Origin: Blattamonas nauphoetae
Taxonomy: Eukaryota > Preaxostyla > Oxymonadida
Assembly: GCA_033064195.1 (NCBI GenBank)
Contig: JARBJD010000166.1
Coordinates: 62,001-126,000 of the forward strand
Direction of reading: 5' to 3'
DNA length: 64,000 bases
Shown: positions 1 to 11,224 of the stretch, piece by piece
Layout: the number at the start of each line of letters is the position of its first letter
Position numbering within the stretch: the stretch's first letter is position 1
Notes under the pieces: model-generated
What the model was told of the DNA's origin: nothing
The model's input: only the letters and a program-made list of their open reading frames with translations
The model's database searches: none
Program-made: the position numbers and the translations under genes

Positions 1-59
1 AAAACAACATCAAAAACGATGAAGGAACAGTCAACAAAGAGGATTAATGAAATGATGTC

Positions 60-615
60 CTATTGTTGTGTGATGTTGAGTTGTCTCTGGAGAGGGAAAA
101 GCTCTTTCTGTTTCTCTTGGAAGATCTTTTCAAGGCTAGCCATCACATTTGTAATCTGGAAACGAAAAATGTATGAAAGAAATGAAAACGGTAAAGAAGA
201 GTGATGTGAACGAAAAAAGAATCAGACTTGTTCGTAGTTGGCTTGGACAGCAGGAAGAACTTCTCCAGCAGATCGTTCAACAAGAATGTCGCCAATCATT
301 CGAAAGCACTTCCTGTTTGGATCCATCGGCGTTAATGTATCGATGACGAGCCTGAACAAAAAAAGCGGATTGGAATGGTGTGGAAAAGATAATGAAGACA
401 AATAAAGGATGAGTGAATTCACAAGAGAAAGATTGATCAAAAGTGTTTTAGTGAAGCAAGGAACTCGCTTCCAGTCTCGAAAAGAGAGTAAATACAAACT
501 TGTGCTCTTGTTTCTCTCCTTCGAGCTCTGCAAGCTTTTTTGCTGTTTCCGTGACGTCCATACGAAGCTCTTGATACCTTCGAGTCAACTCAGCTTGACT
601 TTGTGGAGTGCTCAT
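60..615 (-). CDS. PFDN2: Prefoldin subunit 2 (beta-type), three exons
   Basis: Subunit of the cytosolic hexameric prefoldin chaperone, which hands unfolded actin and tubulin to the CCT chaperonin. The family signature is the block LVIDTLTPMDPNRKCFRMIG followed by LVERSAGEVLPA, which matches the beta-prefoldin core (IDTL...RKC.RMVG..LVER...EVLPAL). Helical heptads flank it on both sides, as expected for the two tentacle coiled coils. I place exons at about 500-615, 228-351 and 60-155, with GT-AG introns of about 148 and 72 nt. The spliced product is about 111 residues, the normal length, and ends at TAG. The start MSTPQS is chosen because homology begins soon after it; an open frame continues upstream but shows no conservation. 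The next gene on the same strand, 756-4310, ends about 140 bp upstream. Confidence 0.88.
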
Positions 616-755
616 GGTTCTGAATTGATCAACCCTTTTCAACGTGGTGTCTTTTTGAACGACATCTTCGAGGTACATGAAAAAGGCGGCATAAAAACAA
701 AAAATGAAATGGAAGAGAAAATAATACAAAATCAAGAACCTAAGTTGCCAAAATG

Positions 756-3700
756 TTAGTCCGGAGTTGCTGCCATTCTGCTGAATAAATCGTGCATTTT
801 CTCAGGATAACTCTTTTCTTTGATGGTCCGTCTTTGTTTTTTCTCGATTTTTTGGGTGTTGACTGGGCTACTTGATCGTAGAAGTTTCAGAAATCCATCC
901 ATCATCCTTGTCTGGTTGGCTAGAGCGTCATCTTCGCTGTCCTTCTTCAGAACAATTTCCTTTCGCTGGCTGAGTCGTTCGAAGAGAGCAGGATCGGCAG
1001 TGCTCTTTTCGACACTCTTTTCGTTTCGTTTCTGGAGATGCGAGAGAGTGAAGATCTCCTCACGCCTCTTGGCCGCTTGTTGCTCGCGCTTCTTTTCAGA
1101 GTCATGCCTTGTTTTCATTTCCATCCCAATTCTCTTTCCGTTTGCCGCCAATCGTTCGAAGACTTCACTCTTCTTTCTCTCACTCCCTTCTTCTTCTTCG
1201 TGCTGCTTCAATTCAATCTGCTCGTCGTTGCCTTTCCCCTTTCTTTCGACTACGATCCGCATTCTCTTCAGAACCCGATCGATTTCTTCTCTTCTTCTCG
1301 TGTCATCTTCAAACAATGGCTGTCCTGGTCGCATGATGACATCATTCGAGGTTGGAATACCCTTTTCATCATTCCTCTTCTTCTCGGCTCTGCATCTCTT
1401 CAAGAAGGCGTGGAAGGTGAGAGTCTGGGAGGTGTCGGGATGTGACTGGAGTTGCTGGACAAAGTTGACAATCCAGCTTTTCAGAAAATGTGAAATAAAG
1501 ATGAGAGCTTCTTGGTTGAACTTGCCCAAATCTGCGGAGAGCGAGTCATCATCAGTTTGAGACCGTTGAGTTCGTTCATCAACTGATTCATCGTTAAGCT
1601 CGCTTGATGGCACGGTGTGTGGGTGCTCAACGAGACGAGTGGTGGAATGGGCAGGGTGAGGAGGTTCGGGAGAGGCGATGTGAGAAGGAGCGTTGGAAAC
1701 GATTGGTGTTGTCATTTCGTACGAGCTGATGGATGAAGAATGAGTGTGTGACGCGACAACGTTTGGATGTGTTGATGCATGGGATGGAGAAGTGGATGAC
1801 GACGAAGTGACATGGAGAGTGTGTGGAGGAGAGAGAGATCTCGAGGAAGGGGTGTGGTGTGAGTGTGTTTCGATTGTGACTTCATCGAGAGTTGTCTGCT
1901 GTTCTCTTTCGTCTTTCTGATCGTTGCCGATATCTTCTTTGGTGGTTGTCTGTAACTCTCGTTCCGACAGGTTCGTTCTCTCATGCATTGTGTCATTCTG
2001 GAACGTTTCACCAGTTGAATCCGGCCTACAGCTTCTGTCCGTTTCTTCTCCATTCTTGTTTGTTGTTTGTTTCTCAGTTCTCAACTTGCCGTCGTTCCCC
2101 ATTCTTCCGACAATGTCTCTGACTTCCACAGGCAACACAAACCCATCCACACTCTTCCCATCCTTCCCGCTTGATGCCAAGTAAATAGCAGCAAAGAGTT
2201 CTTTCATTCTCTTCTTCCTTTTTCTTTCTTCTTCTGTTTCCCACATCTTCCGCGCCCGCTGTTCTCCCATTTCCAACACTCGTTGCCGTTGAAGTGTCTG
2301 GGCTTGCGATTTCGACAGTGGGCGTTGGTGGGTGGGTGTTGTGTTATTTGAGTGCTGTGAAGTGAATGTTTGCATGGTGGAGTTGAGTTGACGAGTCTCG
2401 CTCAGTTTCGCTAGCCTTTGTGTGTTGGGAGAGAGTTGAGGATGGAACGGGCATTCAGCAGAATGCATCTCCTCCTTCCTCAGTTCCTCTTTAATTTTCC
2501 TGTCGATCCGATCCTCCTCCATCCTCTCCACACATTCCACAATCATCCGCTCCCTCTCCTTTCTCGACAGCCGTGGAGAGGGCCGTTCCCGCTGTGTGGA
2601 GACAGTCTTCGGTCTTTGCGGTTTGGGTTTTGGTTTTGTCGGCGTGGTTTTGCGTATTCGCTTTGGGCCCTTCACCGCAGAGAGACGTGCAACTGTGTCT
2701 TCGATTGACGAGCGGGGCCGAGGGGTTGTGTTGGACGGGGATGGGTTTATTTTGGGGTGGAAGGTCATGTTCTTCTTTTCTTTCTCCAATCGTTCCTTCT
2801 TTTCTTGGGCCAACTTTTGTCGCCGGAGTTCACTTGCCTTTTGTGTTTTGATCCTGATTTCTGCAAGTTCACTCTCACTCAGATTCTGTGTTGGTTTGGA
2901 CCGTTGTTTGCATTCTGTTTCAAACTCCTTGTTTTGAATGCGCTGCTCTCGTTCTTCCTTCTCCTTTTCGAGCAATTTCTGGATTTCTCGCCGACGCTCA
3001 GCATCCTGCATTTGCCGCTCAACAAATGACGACATTGCACGTTCAGTTTTGTTTCCTGTTTGTGATTTTGCATTGCTTCGGGCAGTGTTTTCAGGTTCTT
3101 CTGCTTCATCTGTCCTTTCTTGACTTTTAGTCCTCTCCCTTCCTGATCTCCTCCCTGCTTGCATTTTAGCACGGAGCAAGAGTTCAGAATCACCGAGCTC
3201 TCCTTCTCCATACACACCCCAGAGTAACTTCTCTTTTTCGTCGATCAATCGAGCCTGTTCTATCCGCCGCATTCCCTCGCTATCTGTGGACAAATCCTCG
3301 CCATCCCTTCTTTTTTCTTCGAATTGGGCGGCTAGTTTATGAGTATAGTCGAGATGATCCTTCCACATTGTCTTCTTCCTGTGATTCCGGTTTCTTTTCC
3401 GATCTGCGATTACTTGCTCATTTTCCATATAAGTGTGCTTTGTATCAAACACATTCCTTTCAGTTGAAGTATTAAATGGATAGCTACCTCGTTTTGACAC
3501 AGAGGTTGATGTTGGTTGTTGATCAAGGAATGGTAACTGGCCAGGCTTCACAATATTCTGATCTTCAAGATGCGGATATGGGCTCCGTGGTCGTGTGATT
3601 CGAGGAGAACGCAATGAGGTATTGGTATATGAAGGAGATGATGAAAGATCGGATGAACGAGTCGAACTTAACGAATGCGAAGAAACAGTTTGGTCACTTC

Positions 3701-4310
3701 GCTCTTGTTTCCGTGATTCTCGTGGGGCAGACCGGGACTGTGAGGAACGCGTTACACTTGTCGAAGAATAATCAGAGGAATACCCTGAGTAAGAATAGGA
3801 TGAGTACGATGATGAATCAGTGTGTGTATGTGGTGAGGTGTGTGACAGTGAAGGAGACGAACGAGATGACGTACGCCTACCTCGCCGAGGAGATGGTGAT
3901 AGAGATGAGGCTGTTGTTTGTGAATGGAGTTCATGATCACGTCGTCTCTTTTGACGATTCCTTCGTTTTCGGGATTTAGAACTCTCATACTGTTCATCTT
4001 GTTCCGATTTATGAGAGACATTTTCTTGGTCAGATGTATGGGGATTATTTTCCGGTGAAGAATTTATGAGGGGAACTACAGCCTCATTTTTATCTTTTTC
4101 AGGAGGAGCAGATTCTGATGGTATTTCAGGGATATCTGGTGTGATAGTGTGTTCCTGAACAAGTTCATTTTCTGTGAAGCTTTCAACATTGTCAGGTGTT
4201 CCTGTGACTTCGAGGGGATCTTCGTGAGAGGATTCTTTCTCAATATCAGCAGATTCAGGCTCATTTTGAATCACAGTCGTTTCTTCTCCATTTTGAGGAG
4301 AAAGCTCCAT
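756..4310 (-). CDS. Large charged disordered protein with FxPxI-type motifs
   Basis: No enzymatic domain recognised. This uninterrupted 1184-residue frame has an acidic N-terminus, a Ser/Arg/Tyr-rich stretch (about residues 110-260), and long Glu/Lys/Arg-rich helices likely to form coiled coil (about 400-540). Two short motifs stand out, TFHPKINPSP (about residue 520) and CPFHPQLSPNTQR (about 650). Three later pieces share the pattern V/L-F-x-R-[LM]-A/S: VFERLAANGKR, LFERLSQRKE and LFSRMAATPD at the C-terminus. The same F-x-P-x-[IL] plus RL grammar recurs in the 1599-residue protein at 46850-51649, so the two may be distant paralogues or share a partner. Such proteins are common in flagellated protists and often belong to the cytoskeleton; that role is a guess. 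Its start faces the Hsp104 gene across 230 bp. Confidence 0.75.
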   Translation of the reverse strand: MELSPQNGEETTVIQNEPESADIEKESSHEDPLEVTGTPDNVESFTENELVQEHTITPDIPEIPSESAPPEKDKNEAVVPLINSSPENNPHTSDQENVSHKSEQDEQYESSKSRKRRNRQKRRRDHELHSQTTASSLSPSPRRGRRTSSRSSPSLSHTSPHTHTDSSSYSSYSYSGYSSDYSSTSVTRSSQSRSAPRESRKQERSDQTVSSHSLSSTRSSDLSSSPSYTNTSLRSPRITRPRSPYPHLEDQNIVKPGQLPFLDQQPTSTSVSKRGSYPFNTSTERNVFDTKHTYMENEQVIADRKRNRNHRKKTMWKDHLDYTHKLAAQFEEKRRDGEDLSTDSEGMRRIEQARLIDEKEKLLWGVYGEGELGDSELLLRAKMQAGRRSGRERTKSQERTDEAEEPENTARSNAKSQTGNKTERAMSSFVERQMQDAERRREIQKLLEKEKEEREQRIQNKEFETECKQRSKPTQNLSESELAEIRIKTQKASELRRQKLAQEKKERLEKEKKNMTFHPKINPSPSNTTPRPRSSIEDTVARLSAVKGPKRIRKTTPTKPKPKPQRPKTVSTQRERPSPRLSRKERERMIVECVERMEEDRIDRKIKEELRKEEMHSAECPFHPQLSPNTQRLAKLSETRQLNSTMQTFTSQHSNNTTPTHQRPLSKSQAQTLQRQRVLEMGEQRARKMWETEEERKRKKRMKELFAAIYLASSGKDGKSVDGFVLPVEVRDIVGRMGNDGKLRTEKQTTNKNGEETDRSCRPDSTGETFQNDTMHERTNLSERELQTTTKEDIGNDQKDEREQQTTLDEVTIETHSHHTPSSRSLSPPHTLHVTSSSSTSPSHASTHPNVVASHTHSSSISSYEMTTPIVSNAPSHIASPEPPHPAHSTTRLVEHPHTVPSSELNDESVDERTQRSQTDDDSLSADLGKFNQEALIFISHFLKSWIVNFVQQLQSHPDTSQTLTFHAFLKRCRAEKKRNDEKGIPTSNDVIMRPGQPLFEDDTRRREEIDRVLKRMRIVVERKGKGNDEQIELKQHEEEEGSERKKSEVFERLAANGKRIGMEMKTRHDSEKKREQQAAKRREEIFTLSHLQKRNEKSVEKSTADPALFERLSQRKEIVLKKDSEDDALANQTRMMDGFLKLLRSSSPVNTQKIEKKQRRTIKEKSYPEKMHDLFSRMAATPD

Positions 4311-4540
4311 CGTAAACGCAACAGAACGGTATAAATGAAAACACCGTGAGAAAAAGTTAAAATTGTCCTTCGATCAATTTGGTGGTTGTGCGAACGGTTA
4401 CTATCATCCAGTAAAAGTACTCAACACAGCCTTTTACCAAAGAGGGAGGGAATGAATGAATTCATCAGACGGGATATCGAGAGATGACATGATCAAAAGG
4501 ATCCAACCCTTAGATTGTTTATAGATTATTTTTCTCATAC
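4311..4540. promoter_or_regulatory. Shared divergent intergenic region
   Basis: 230 bp separate the start codons of the charged protein (-) and Hsp104 (+), so promoters for both should lie here. The sequence is AT-rich. I see no clear heat-shock element arrays (nGAAn repeats) or TATA box that I would defend. Confidence 0.4.
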
Positions 4541-7282
4541 ATGTCCCTGAAACTTACATCCAAATCAATCGACGCTATTACCACAGCACAAACCATTGCC
4601 AGACGTCTACAACATGGTGCAATCTTCCCAGTTCACCTCGCGCTCGCCTTATTCGAAGGAAGCGACAGCATTGGACTCCAAGTATGCAAAAAACTTGGCA
4701 TAGAAGGGAGTAAAGTCTTGGATTCCCTTGAAAAAATCAGTACCAAGTATCCGAAGCAAACTCCGGTCCCCGAACAACTCTCACCAGCGACATCTTTTAG
4801 TGGGGTCCTCCAACGAGCCGAGGAGAAGAGAAATAAGATGGGAGACGAGTTCATTGCCGTCGACCATCTCTTGAGCGCACTAATTGGGGAGCATGAAATC
4901 ATGGTAGCTTTTAATGAATGCGGTATTTCACCCTCGATGGTTGAGGAAGCCATCACCAACCTTCGCAAGGGTCGTCGAGTCACTTCAGAGTCTGCCGAAG
5001 ACAATTATGATGCCTTGGAAAAGTATGCCCGTGATCTTACGGCACTTGCTGCGAACGGGGAGCTAGATCCCGTGATCGGTCGTGACGAAGAAATCAGGCG
5101 CACGATCCAAGTTCTGTGCCGCCGAACAAAGAATAACCCGGCCCTGACAGGCCTGCCAGGTGTTGGTAAGACAGCTATTGTTGAAGGACTTGCTCAAAGA
5201 ATCGTAAAAGGCGACGTACCGAAAGGTTTAGACTGCAAAGTCTATTCACTCGATATGGGTTCTCTCCTTGCGGGCACAAAGTACAGAGGTGAGTTTGAAT
5301 CGAGAATGAAGGAACTTATCAACGAAATCACCTCAGCTAAAGGCTCTATCATTCTTTTCATCGATGAAATGCATCTTCTTCTTGGAGCAGGAAGCGCAGA
5401 AGGATCGGCAGATGCAGCAAATCTTCTCAAGCCAGCGCTTGCTCGTGGTGAACTCCGGTGCATAGGTGCCACAACAGATGAGGAATACAAGAAATACATC
5501 GGATCAGACAGTGCCCTTGAGCGAAGGTTCCAACCGATCCGAGTCTGCGAGCCATCAGTCCAAGATTCTATTTCAATCATGCGAGGATTGAAGGAACGGT
5601 ACGAGCTGTTCCATGGAGTCCATATTCAGGACGGGGCTGTTGTCGCTGCTGTTGAACTCTCGAACAGATACATCACACAACGGTTCCTCCCCGACAAGGC
5701 AATTGATGTCATCGACGAAGCTTGCAGTTCAGTCCGAGTTCAGCTCGATTCACAGCCACAAGAGATCGATCGATTGGAACGAAAGATCCTGCAACTTCAG
5801 GTTGAGAAGACAGCGCTTGAGAAGGAAAAGGACAAAGATTCCAAGCAACGTCTCCGCAAAATCGAAGATGAATTGAAAGAATTGAACAACGAGCTGACTC
5901 CACTCAAAGAAGCCTTCGACAAGGATCGGGAAATCATCAACGAGCTGAATTCCATGCTCAAGAAACGGGACGCCATCAAAGTGAAGCTGGAACAGGCAGA
6001 ACGAAAGCGCGATCTCGCCACGACAGCCGATTTGAGGTACGGTGCCCTCCCAGACATTGAACAGCGCATCGACACCCTCCAAAGGAAGAAGGACGAGCAG
6101 GAAACTTCGAAGCAGATGCTCTGTGAAGAGATCACTGCAGACACTGTCAGAGGTGTTGTCTCCCGATGGACCGGCATTCCGATTGAACGTCTCTCACAAA
6201 CCGAAAGAGACAGACTGCTCACCCTTGAAGACCGACTCCACGAACGCGTGATCGGACAGAATGAAGCCGTCCGCGCTGTTGCCAACGCCATCCTTCGAAG
6301 CCGTGCTGGTCTCACACGATCCACCCAACCAACCGGCTCCTTCCTGTTCCTAGGCCCATCTGGTGTCGGAAAGACGGAGCTTGCGAAGGCTCTGAGCTGT
6401 GAACTGTTTGACTCGGAGAAAGCGATGGTGCGTCTGGACATGAGCGAGTACATGGAAGAGCACACCGTCTCCAAACTGATCGGTGCCCCGCCCGGCTACA
6501 TCGGACACGATGCGGGTGGGCAGTTGACCGACGCCATCCGAAAGCGTCCGTATTCTGTCGTGCTACTGGACGAGGTGGAGAAAGCACATCCGAAGGTTCT
6601 GAACATTCTTCTGCAGGTTTTGGAGGATGGCAGGCTCACAGACTCGAAGGGAAGGATCGCCGACTTCACAAACACTCTCGTGATCATGACCTCCAACCTC
6701 GGCTCCTCGTACCTGTGCCAAGCAGCCAAAGAAGTCGGACAAAGCGGGTCGGCCAAAGACTCGACAGACGTGCAGCACAGCGATGCCTTCAAACTCGCCA
6801 AGCACCAGGCACTGGAAGCAGTCCGCCAACACTTCCGTCCCGAGCTCATCAACAGGTTAGATTCGATTGTGGTCTTCACTCCACTCTTGCATGGCGACCT
6901 CGTGAAGATTGTTGACAAGCAGTGCCAGACTGTTGTTGACCGGATGGCCGAGAAGAACGTCACACTCATCATCTCCGATGCCACCAAAGACTACGTCGTC
7001 AAGAGCATCATCGGCGAGTCGTCGGAGTTCGGAGCGAGGCCTGTCCGTCGGTTTGTGGAGCAAGATCTTGTGACAGAGCTCTCGAAGTCTGTCATTCGCG
7101 GAGATGCTGTTGAAGGGAGCACACTCACCATCACTCCTGTTCCAGACGCACCCATTCGCAAGAACGGAAGACTCGGGTCAACAGGGTCAAAAGTACTTGA
7201 TCTAGATGACATTGAGGATGATTGGAACAAACCAAAGATCCAAGTTGTTGTTTCAGGACCGAAAGTTCGATCCACCCATTAA
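4541..7282 (+). CDS. HSP104: Hsp104/ClpB-type AAA+ disaggregase
   Basis: ATP-driven hexameric disaggregase that threads aggregated proteins through its pore, working with Hsp70. The single 913-residue exon has the whole ClpB order: Clp N-domain (residues 1-145), NBD1 with Walker [10 protein letters not shown] (about 205) and Walker [15 protein letters not shown], the coiled-coil middle domain (about 410-525, Lys/Glu-rich), and NBD2 with Walker [10 protein letters not shown] (about 610) and Walker [13 protein letters not shown]. The arginine-finger region ALERRFQPI is present in NBD1. The usual Glu before the first P-loop (GEPGVGKT) is Leu here. There is no N-terminal targeting extension, so it is probably cytosolic. 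The tail, rich in Asp (LDDIEDDW), runs on after the AAA+ C-domain and differs from the yeast DDLD ending. Confidence 0.95.
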   Translation: MSLKLTSKSIDAITTAQTIARRLQHGAIFPVHLALALFEGSDSIGLQVCKKLGIEGSKVLDSLEKISTKYPKQTPVPEQLSPATSFSGVLQRAEEKRNKMGDEFIAVDHLLSALIGEHEIMVAFNECGISPSMVEEAITNLRKGRRVTSESAEDNYDALEKYARDLTALAANGELDPVIGRDEEIRRTIQVLCRRTKNNPALTGLPGVGKTAIVEGLAQRIVKGDVPKGLDCKVYSLDMGSLLAGTKYRGEFESRMKELINEITSAKGSIILFIDEMHLLLGAGSAEGSADAANLLKPALARGELRCIGATTDEEYKKYIGSDSALERRFQPIRVCEPSVQDSISIMRGLKERYELFHGVHIQDGAVVAAVELSNRYITQRFLPDKAIDVIDEACSSVRVQLDSQPQEIDRLERKILQLQVEKTALEKEKDKDSKQRLRKIEDELKELNNELTPLKEAFDKDREIINELNSMLKKRDAIKVKLEQAERKRDLATTADLRYGALPDIEQRIDTLQRKKDEQETSKQMLCEEITADTVRGVVSRWTGIPIERLSQTERDRLLTLEDRLHERVIGQNEAVRAVANAILRSRAGLTRSTQPTGSFLFLGPSGVGKTELAKALSCELFDSEKAMVRLDMSEYMEEHTVSKLIGAPPGYIGHDAGGQLTDAIRKRPYSVVLLDEVEKAHPKVLNILLQVLEDGRLTDSKGRIADFTNTLVIMTSNLGSSYLCQAAKEVGQSGSAKDSTDVQHSDAFKLAKHQALEAVRQHFRPELINRLDSIVVFTPLLHGDLVKIVDKQCQTVVDRMAEKNVTLIISDATKDYVVKSIIGESSEFGARPVRRFVEQDLVTELSKSVIRGDAVEGSTLTITPVPDAPIRKNGRLGSTGSKVLDLDDIEDDWNKPKIQVVVSGPKVRSTH

Positions 7283-7429
7283 TTTCAACTTTCTTTTGTT
7301 CTCAAAGTAACCCCTTACTATTTCTATTAAATCATTCGAACTATTTTTCATCACTACATTTCTGTTTTCGACTTATTTTTTCATGAAAAATCAACTTGAA
7401 CTAAAATCAACTTATGGAGCATATCTTGA

Positions 7430-9144
7430 ATGAATCAACCTGTGGATGTTAGAATTCCTCCCGAACACACAGTAAAATATGTTGTTCAACAAAATGGCAC
7501 TATCCATGAGCTTCTTTTATGTGAGGATCTGATTTCTGAACTTCGAGCACAACCTGAGTTCTTTATCAATTTGTCTGGCTTTTAACTTTCTCACACATCA
7601 TCTATTGGTCTGATGATAATAGTCTCAACAATCCACACAGGATCCAAGAAATTTTAGCATTTTCAATTGGTGATTCAGTTTCTACCGACCACTCAAGGAT
7701 CAAACACGCAATCCAAACGAAAGCCATCGAAATTCTCTCAGAGGACATCAAACCTATTGAAACCATCTTGAAGCAAGATATTCATGTTCAGACAATCTTG
7801 AGCACTATCTCTCCAAGATCGGAAGACAATCTCATCACAATTCATGCCACATGCACTATCCTTGGATCGCTCCTACACAGGAACTTTCCAATTGTCTGAA
7901 TTTCTCTTTTTTGGCATTTTTCCAGTGGAATACCATCTTTGAAACTCGCGAGATACCGTCCATTCTACTGAATAAACTTGCATTCTACCCAGTCGCAAAT
8001 TTACTCACTATTTTCTTCAAAGAACTTGCGACGAGCAAAGGTATCACTGCAATTGCCGAGGTATCTTTTCTTTCTCTACCATCTCCCTCAGATTGTCCAG
8101 AAGTTTGACATCGTAAATCGACTCTTCAGTAAGCTCGAGGAATCAAACGACCCAATAGTCACAACTAATATCGAGCTCGTTTTCACTGAAATTTGTTCCC
8201 TGTACACTCAGTCAACCCGCAATATTCTTTTCTCGACCATTCTTACCGACTCAACACTCAGCCTTGCAAAGCACATCCTCTCTGCACCATGGAAACATAA
8301 TTCCTTCATTCACACACTCCGAATACTAAAACATTCTGTGGTTTGCACTCAGGAAGGAACGGATCCCAGAGATTATTTTGATCTGAAACGAGACGAAGAA
8401 AAAGACCCAATACTCCGGAAACCTCCCCAGTCTCTCATCACATTCCTTGGAGACCTTCATTTTCTCGACGATATCCTTCACCAAAACTGGGTTTCATTGC
8501 ACAACAGTCGACAATTTGATGCCCATTTCCCAATCCCAACTTTCTCGCACCGAGGGGATTTGCATCAACAGAGATTTGGCTCTGGGCAAATCGAAGGTCT
8601 CATTCTTCTTCTTTTTCAAAATATTTTAGTTGTTTCTTTCCTCAATGCTCTTCTTTCAGCATCCTACGATGATGAAATAGAGTCTTTGTTTATGGCATCC
8701 CCAATCGTCCCCACACTGATTTCACTCCTTGTCGTCTCCCCCACCAATTCCATCCTCCATTCTGAAATCTCATCTTTTCTTGAATTTGGATTAACTCAAC
8801 GATCTAATTGTTTTCTAATCTTTCTTCTGCGTGATTGCAAGCTGGACACATTCCTGATCACATCATTCCGCAGGTTCTTGGAGATATCCTCGGAGTCTTC
8901 TTCTGTTCCTGTTTCTGACAATCCTGCTTTCCTCGCCAATCTCCGATCACTCGCAAAGACGATTCAATCTCTTTCCACAGACAGCCCCAATCTTTCTTTA
9001 AATAACAGAGCTGACTGGGAGAAAGCTTATGATGATTTTGTACAACAAGAAGTCACAAACCAAGATAAATCTTGGCAACCAAGAAGACAGACATTTTGGA
9101 GCCTGGCTGATGTTGTTGACTGCGAGTATATCGAATTAGAATAA
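7430..9144 (+). CDS. SAPS-domain regulatory subunit of PP6/Sit4-type phosphatase
   Basis: Helical-repeat protein that would scaffold a PP6 (Sit4-like) phosphatase catalytic subunit. Evidence is order of weak but consistent matches to the SAPS family: an N-terminal acidic segment LHELLLCEDLISELRAQP, then LIQEILAFS, the block IVQKFDIVNRLFSKLEES, a central VVSFLNALLSAS region, and a final segment ending RADWEKAYDDFVQQEV that resembles the family WEEFV.. terminus. Five exons are needed. The introns are about 7575-7640, 7894-7925 (32 nt), 8061-8091 (31 nt) and 8597-8629 (33 nt). Only removing the last one restores the conserved VVSFLNAL stretch in context. The product of about 510 residues is short for the family and lacks the disordered tail of animal PP6R proteins. 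A PP4R3/SMEK assignment is the main alternative, and I find it poorer. Confidence 0.68.
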
Positions 9145-9473
9145 CAACTGTACATTGTACCTCCTCCCCATTTTTTGGACCGGTCATGGAATGATGATAG
9201 ACTGATAGGTTTGCCACCCTCATCAATCCATTGAAACGGAACATATCCGAGAGGAATCGACACATTATTTGTGTGCTTTGACAACTAGATTCCTCTGATA
9301 TCTGTTCCAAGAGTTTTTTTCATTTCTAGCTTTTTCTTACAATCATCTGTCAGATTACTCTTTTCTCTTCACTAGTGCCATCAAACCTTGAGTCCGAGCG
9401 ATTATGTCAATATTTTTCATTAGTTTCGATCCACAACTTCCTTTTTCTTGTACATATTCCATTTAATTCTCAT
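9145..9473. other. Convergent intergenic region, nothing recognised
   Basis: 329 bp between the stop codons of the SAPS protein (+) and Get3 (-). Short open frames on the minus strand here lack any similarity I know. It presumably holds both 3' UTRs and polyadenylation signals; no RNA gene was seen. Confidence 0.4.
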
Positions 9474-10650
9474 TCAGTGACGTGCTCTCCGCTTCTCTTC
9501 GTAAACGACATTTATCAACGGAAGACGAAGGTTGTCGGGAATAAGGAATTGCTCCTTGAACTTCTCGAGAGAGGGGAGTCCACGTACTTCATTTTGTAGT
9601 TGGGGGAGACGGATTATGTGGAAGTCTTCGCCGTACAGAACGTTGATCTTGTCCATGTACTTATCCTGCATCCTTCTTCGTGCCTGACATTGTTCACACG
9701 GATGCTCTGGGTTTGGTACCACCACTTGGTTCACGATGATGTTCCTCACTTCGATCTCATTGAGAGCCAATTGCTGAAGACACTTTGAGAGAATTGAGCA
9801 TACTTGAATCATTCGTTCTGTCTCGTAGAGCGAGAGGTACTCAGCGATACACACACAGATGAATGTGGTCGTTTCCTTCAGAATTCAGAATAATCGAGAG
9901 GTACACACAGGGTCCTTCATTAGATTCGCGACTCGCTGGACCTTTTCTTTGAAGGAATCGATCGCGGAATCATTGACAGTTCCTGGGGTGACTTCTCCAT
10001 CTGAACCAACTGTTCCCCGAAGAACCATTGCCGATACCTGCCCAGACAGAGATACAAATCAAAATCATCAACGAATAAGACAGAACTCCTTTCATAAGTG
10101 ACCCAATCATTCCCGAGGAGTCAAAGATATTTCCAAGGGCTGTTGGGAGTTCAACCATCTTTAAAGTATGTCCGGTTGGTGCGGTATCGAAAATAACGAC
10201 ATCATGACCATATTTTGAGATGTCTTCGAGAAGAAGTGAGAGTGTCATTGTCTCATCGATCCCAGGGACAGATTGAAGAACTCGGTTAAGCATGGACCCA
10301 ACTTCTGGTCGTAATGTATCATATGAATTATTTTGTGAGATTTTAATTTCCTACCGGAGTAACATGATGGTCAAGAAATGAATGATGAATTGACTGACCA
10401 TTGCAAAGAGATTCTGAATGCCTTCCACTTGAGTGGGTTCTTCGGTGAATCTTTGGTCGAAGGCATCACTGATACTATGTGCAGGATCAGTAGACACGAG
10501 TAAGACAGAACGACGGTGCTTCGCAAGAAGAACAGCAAGTGAACAGGAGCATGTCGTTTTTCCAACTCCACCTTTACCACCAACGAATATCCACTTTAAA
10601 CTATCTTGATCAACAATATTTTGAAGTGTTGGAGGATAGTGTGCTTCCAT
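9474..10650 (-). CDS. GET3: Get3/ASNA1 (TRC40) tail-anchored protein targeting ATPase
   Basis: Cytosolic homodimeric ATPase that delivers tail-anchored membrane proteins to the ER. All diagnostic elements are present in order: deviant Walker [11 protein letters not shown] near residue 30, switch [12 protein letters not shown]-loop/switch [13 protein letters not shown], the zinc-binding pair in [10 protein letters not shown] (the CxxC that clamps the dimer), and the conserved IIVNQVV and [16 protein letters not shown] segments. Three main exons lie at about 10400-10650, 10110-10300 and 9474-9960, joined by introns of roughly 80-150 nt. MEAHYPP is taken as the start; an in-frame ATG seven codons upstream is less likely because it would run towards the neighbouring roadblock gene, whose start lies only 46 bp away. 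The length of about 300 residues is slightly short, mainly in the helical client-binding region. Confidence 0.92.
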
Positions 10651-10696
10651 CCGAGAGATGAATTTTATCAATGGGACTGCGTTGATTCATTTCCAA

Positions 10697-11158
10697 ATGG
10701 CCTCTGCTAAGCCAGCTGAGCCTCAACAGCCACCTTCTGAGATCGAAACGACACTTACCAGGATGAGTCAACATCCAGGAGTTCTTGGATTGCTGATAGC
10801 GACCAAGGATTGTAAGAGGACGAAGATTGTCGCGATTGACGAAGAGTCTCCATTGCTATTACAAAAGGACGAATACGCTTCACTTTGTACAAGCATTTCT
10901 GGGCAGGCACTTAGTGTTATTCGTGACATTGACCCAGCCGTTTGCATCTTTTATCCTCTTCCATTTCCTGACCCTCATCCATGCGATACCTTTCCGACCA
11001 TTCATTTTCCTTCAAGGATAAACTATTATTCATGCGAATTCGAACTAAAAAGCACGAGATAATCATTGCACCAGGTTTGAGATCGTTGTTTTTTCTCATT
11101 CGCTTAAGAGGATGACTTTACGGTTATTTGTGTTCAGGATCCGAACACAGCTTCTTGA
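10697..11158 (+). CDS. DYNLRB: Roadblock/LC7 dynein light chain, three exons
   Basis: Light chain of cytoplasmic or axonemal dynein that dimerises on the intermediate chain. The first exon (from MASAKPAEPQQ) holds the roadblock pattern: IETTLTRMSQHPGVLGLLIA followed by the beta-strand and helix. Exon 2 (about 11017-11070) encodes DKLLFMRIRTKKHEIIIAP, and exon 3 encodes EDDFTVICVQDPNTAS before TGA. The second intron is 34 nt. The product is about 120 residues, slightly longer than the usual 96-100 because of an N-terminal Pro/Glu-rich extension. MglB/Ragulator-type roadblock proteins share the fold, but the R-x-R-T-K-K-H-E-I-[IM] and QDP ending are typical of DYNLRB. It lies head-to-head with Get3 and tail-to-tail with the dehydrogenase gene. 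Confidence 0.9.
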
Positions 11159-11224
11159 TGTTCAAAACCACTTCATCTCCTATTAATTTGATAAAAGAGG
11201 AACAATGAACGCATTGATAGGGGA

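Noticed and set aside
820-1560. 246-residue plus-strand frame at the 3' end of the first charged gene
   Set aside because: Lies antisense to a continuous 1184-residue frame; Ser/Phe-rich composition is the mirror of Lys/Glu codons.
5797-6474. 225-residue antisense frame inside the Hsp104 gene
   Set aside because: Overlaps a fully conserved AAA+ gene, has a composition expected of antisense shadow, and resembles nothing known.
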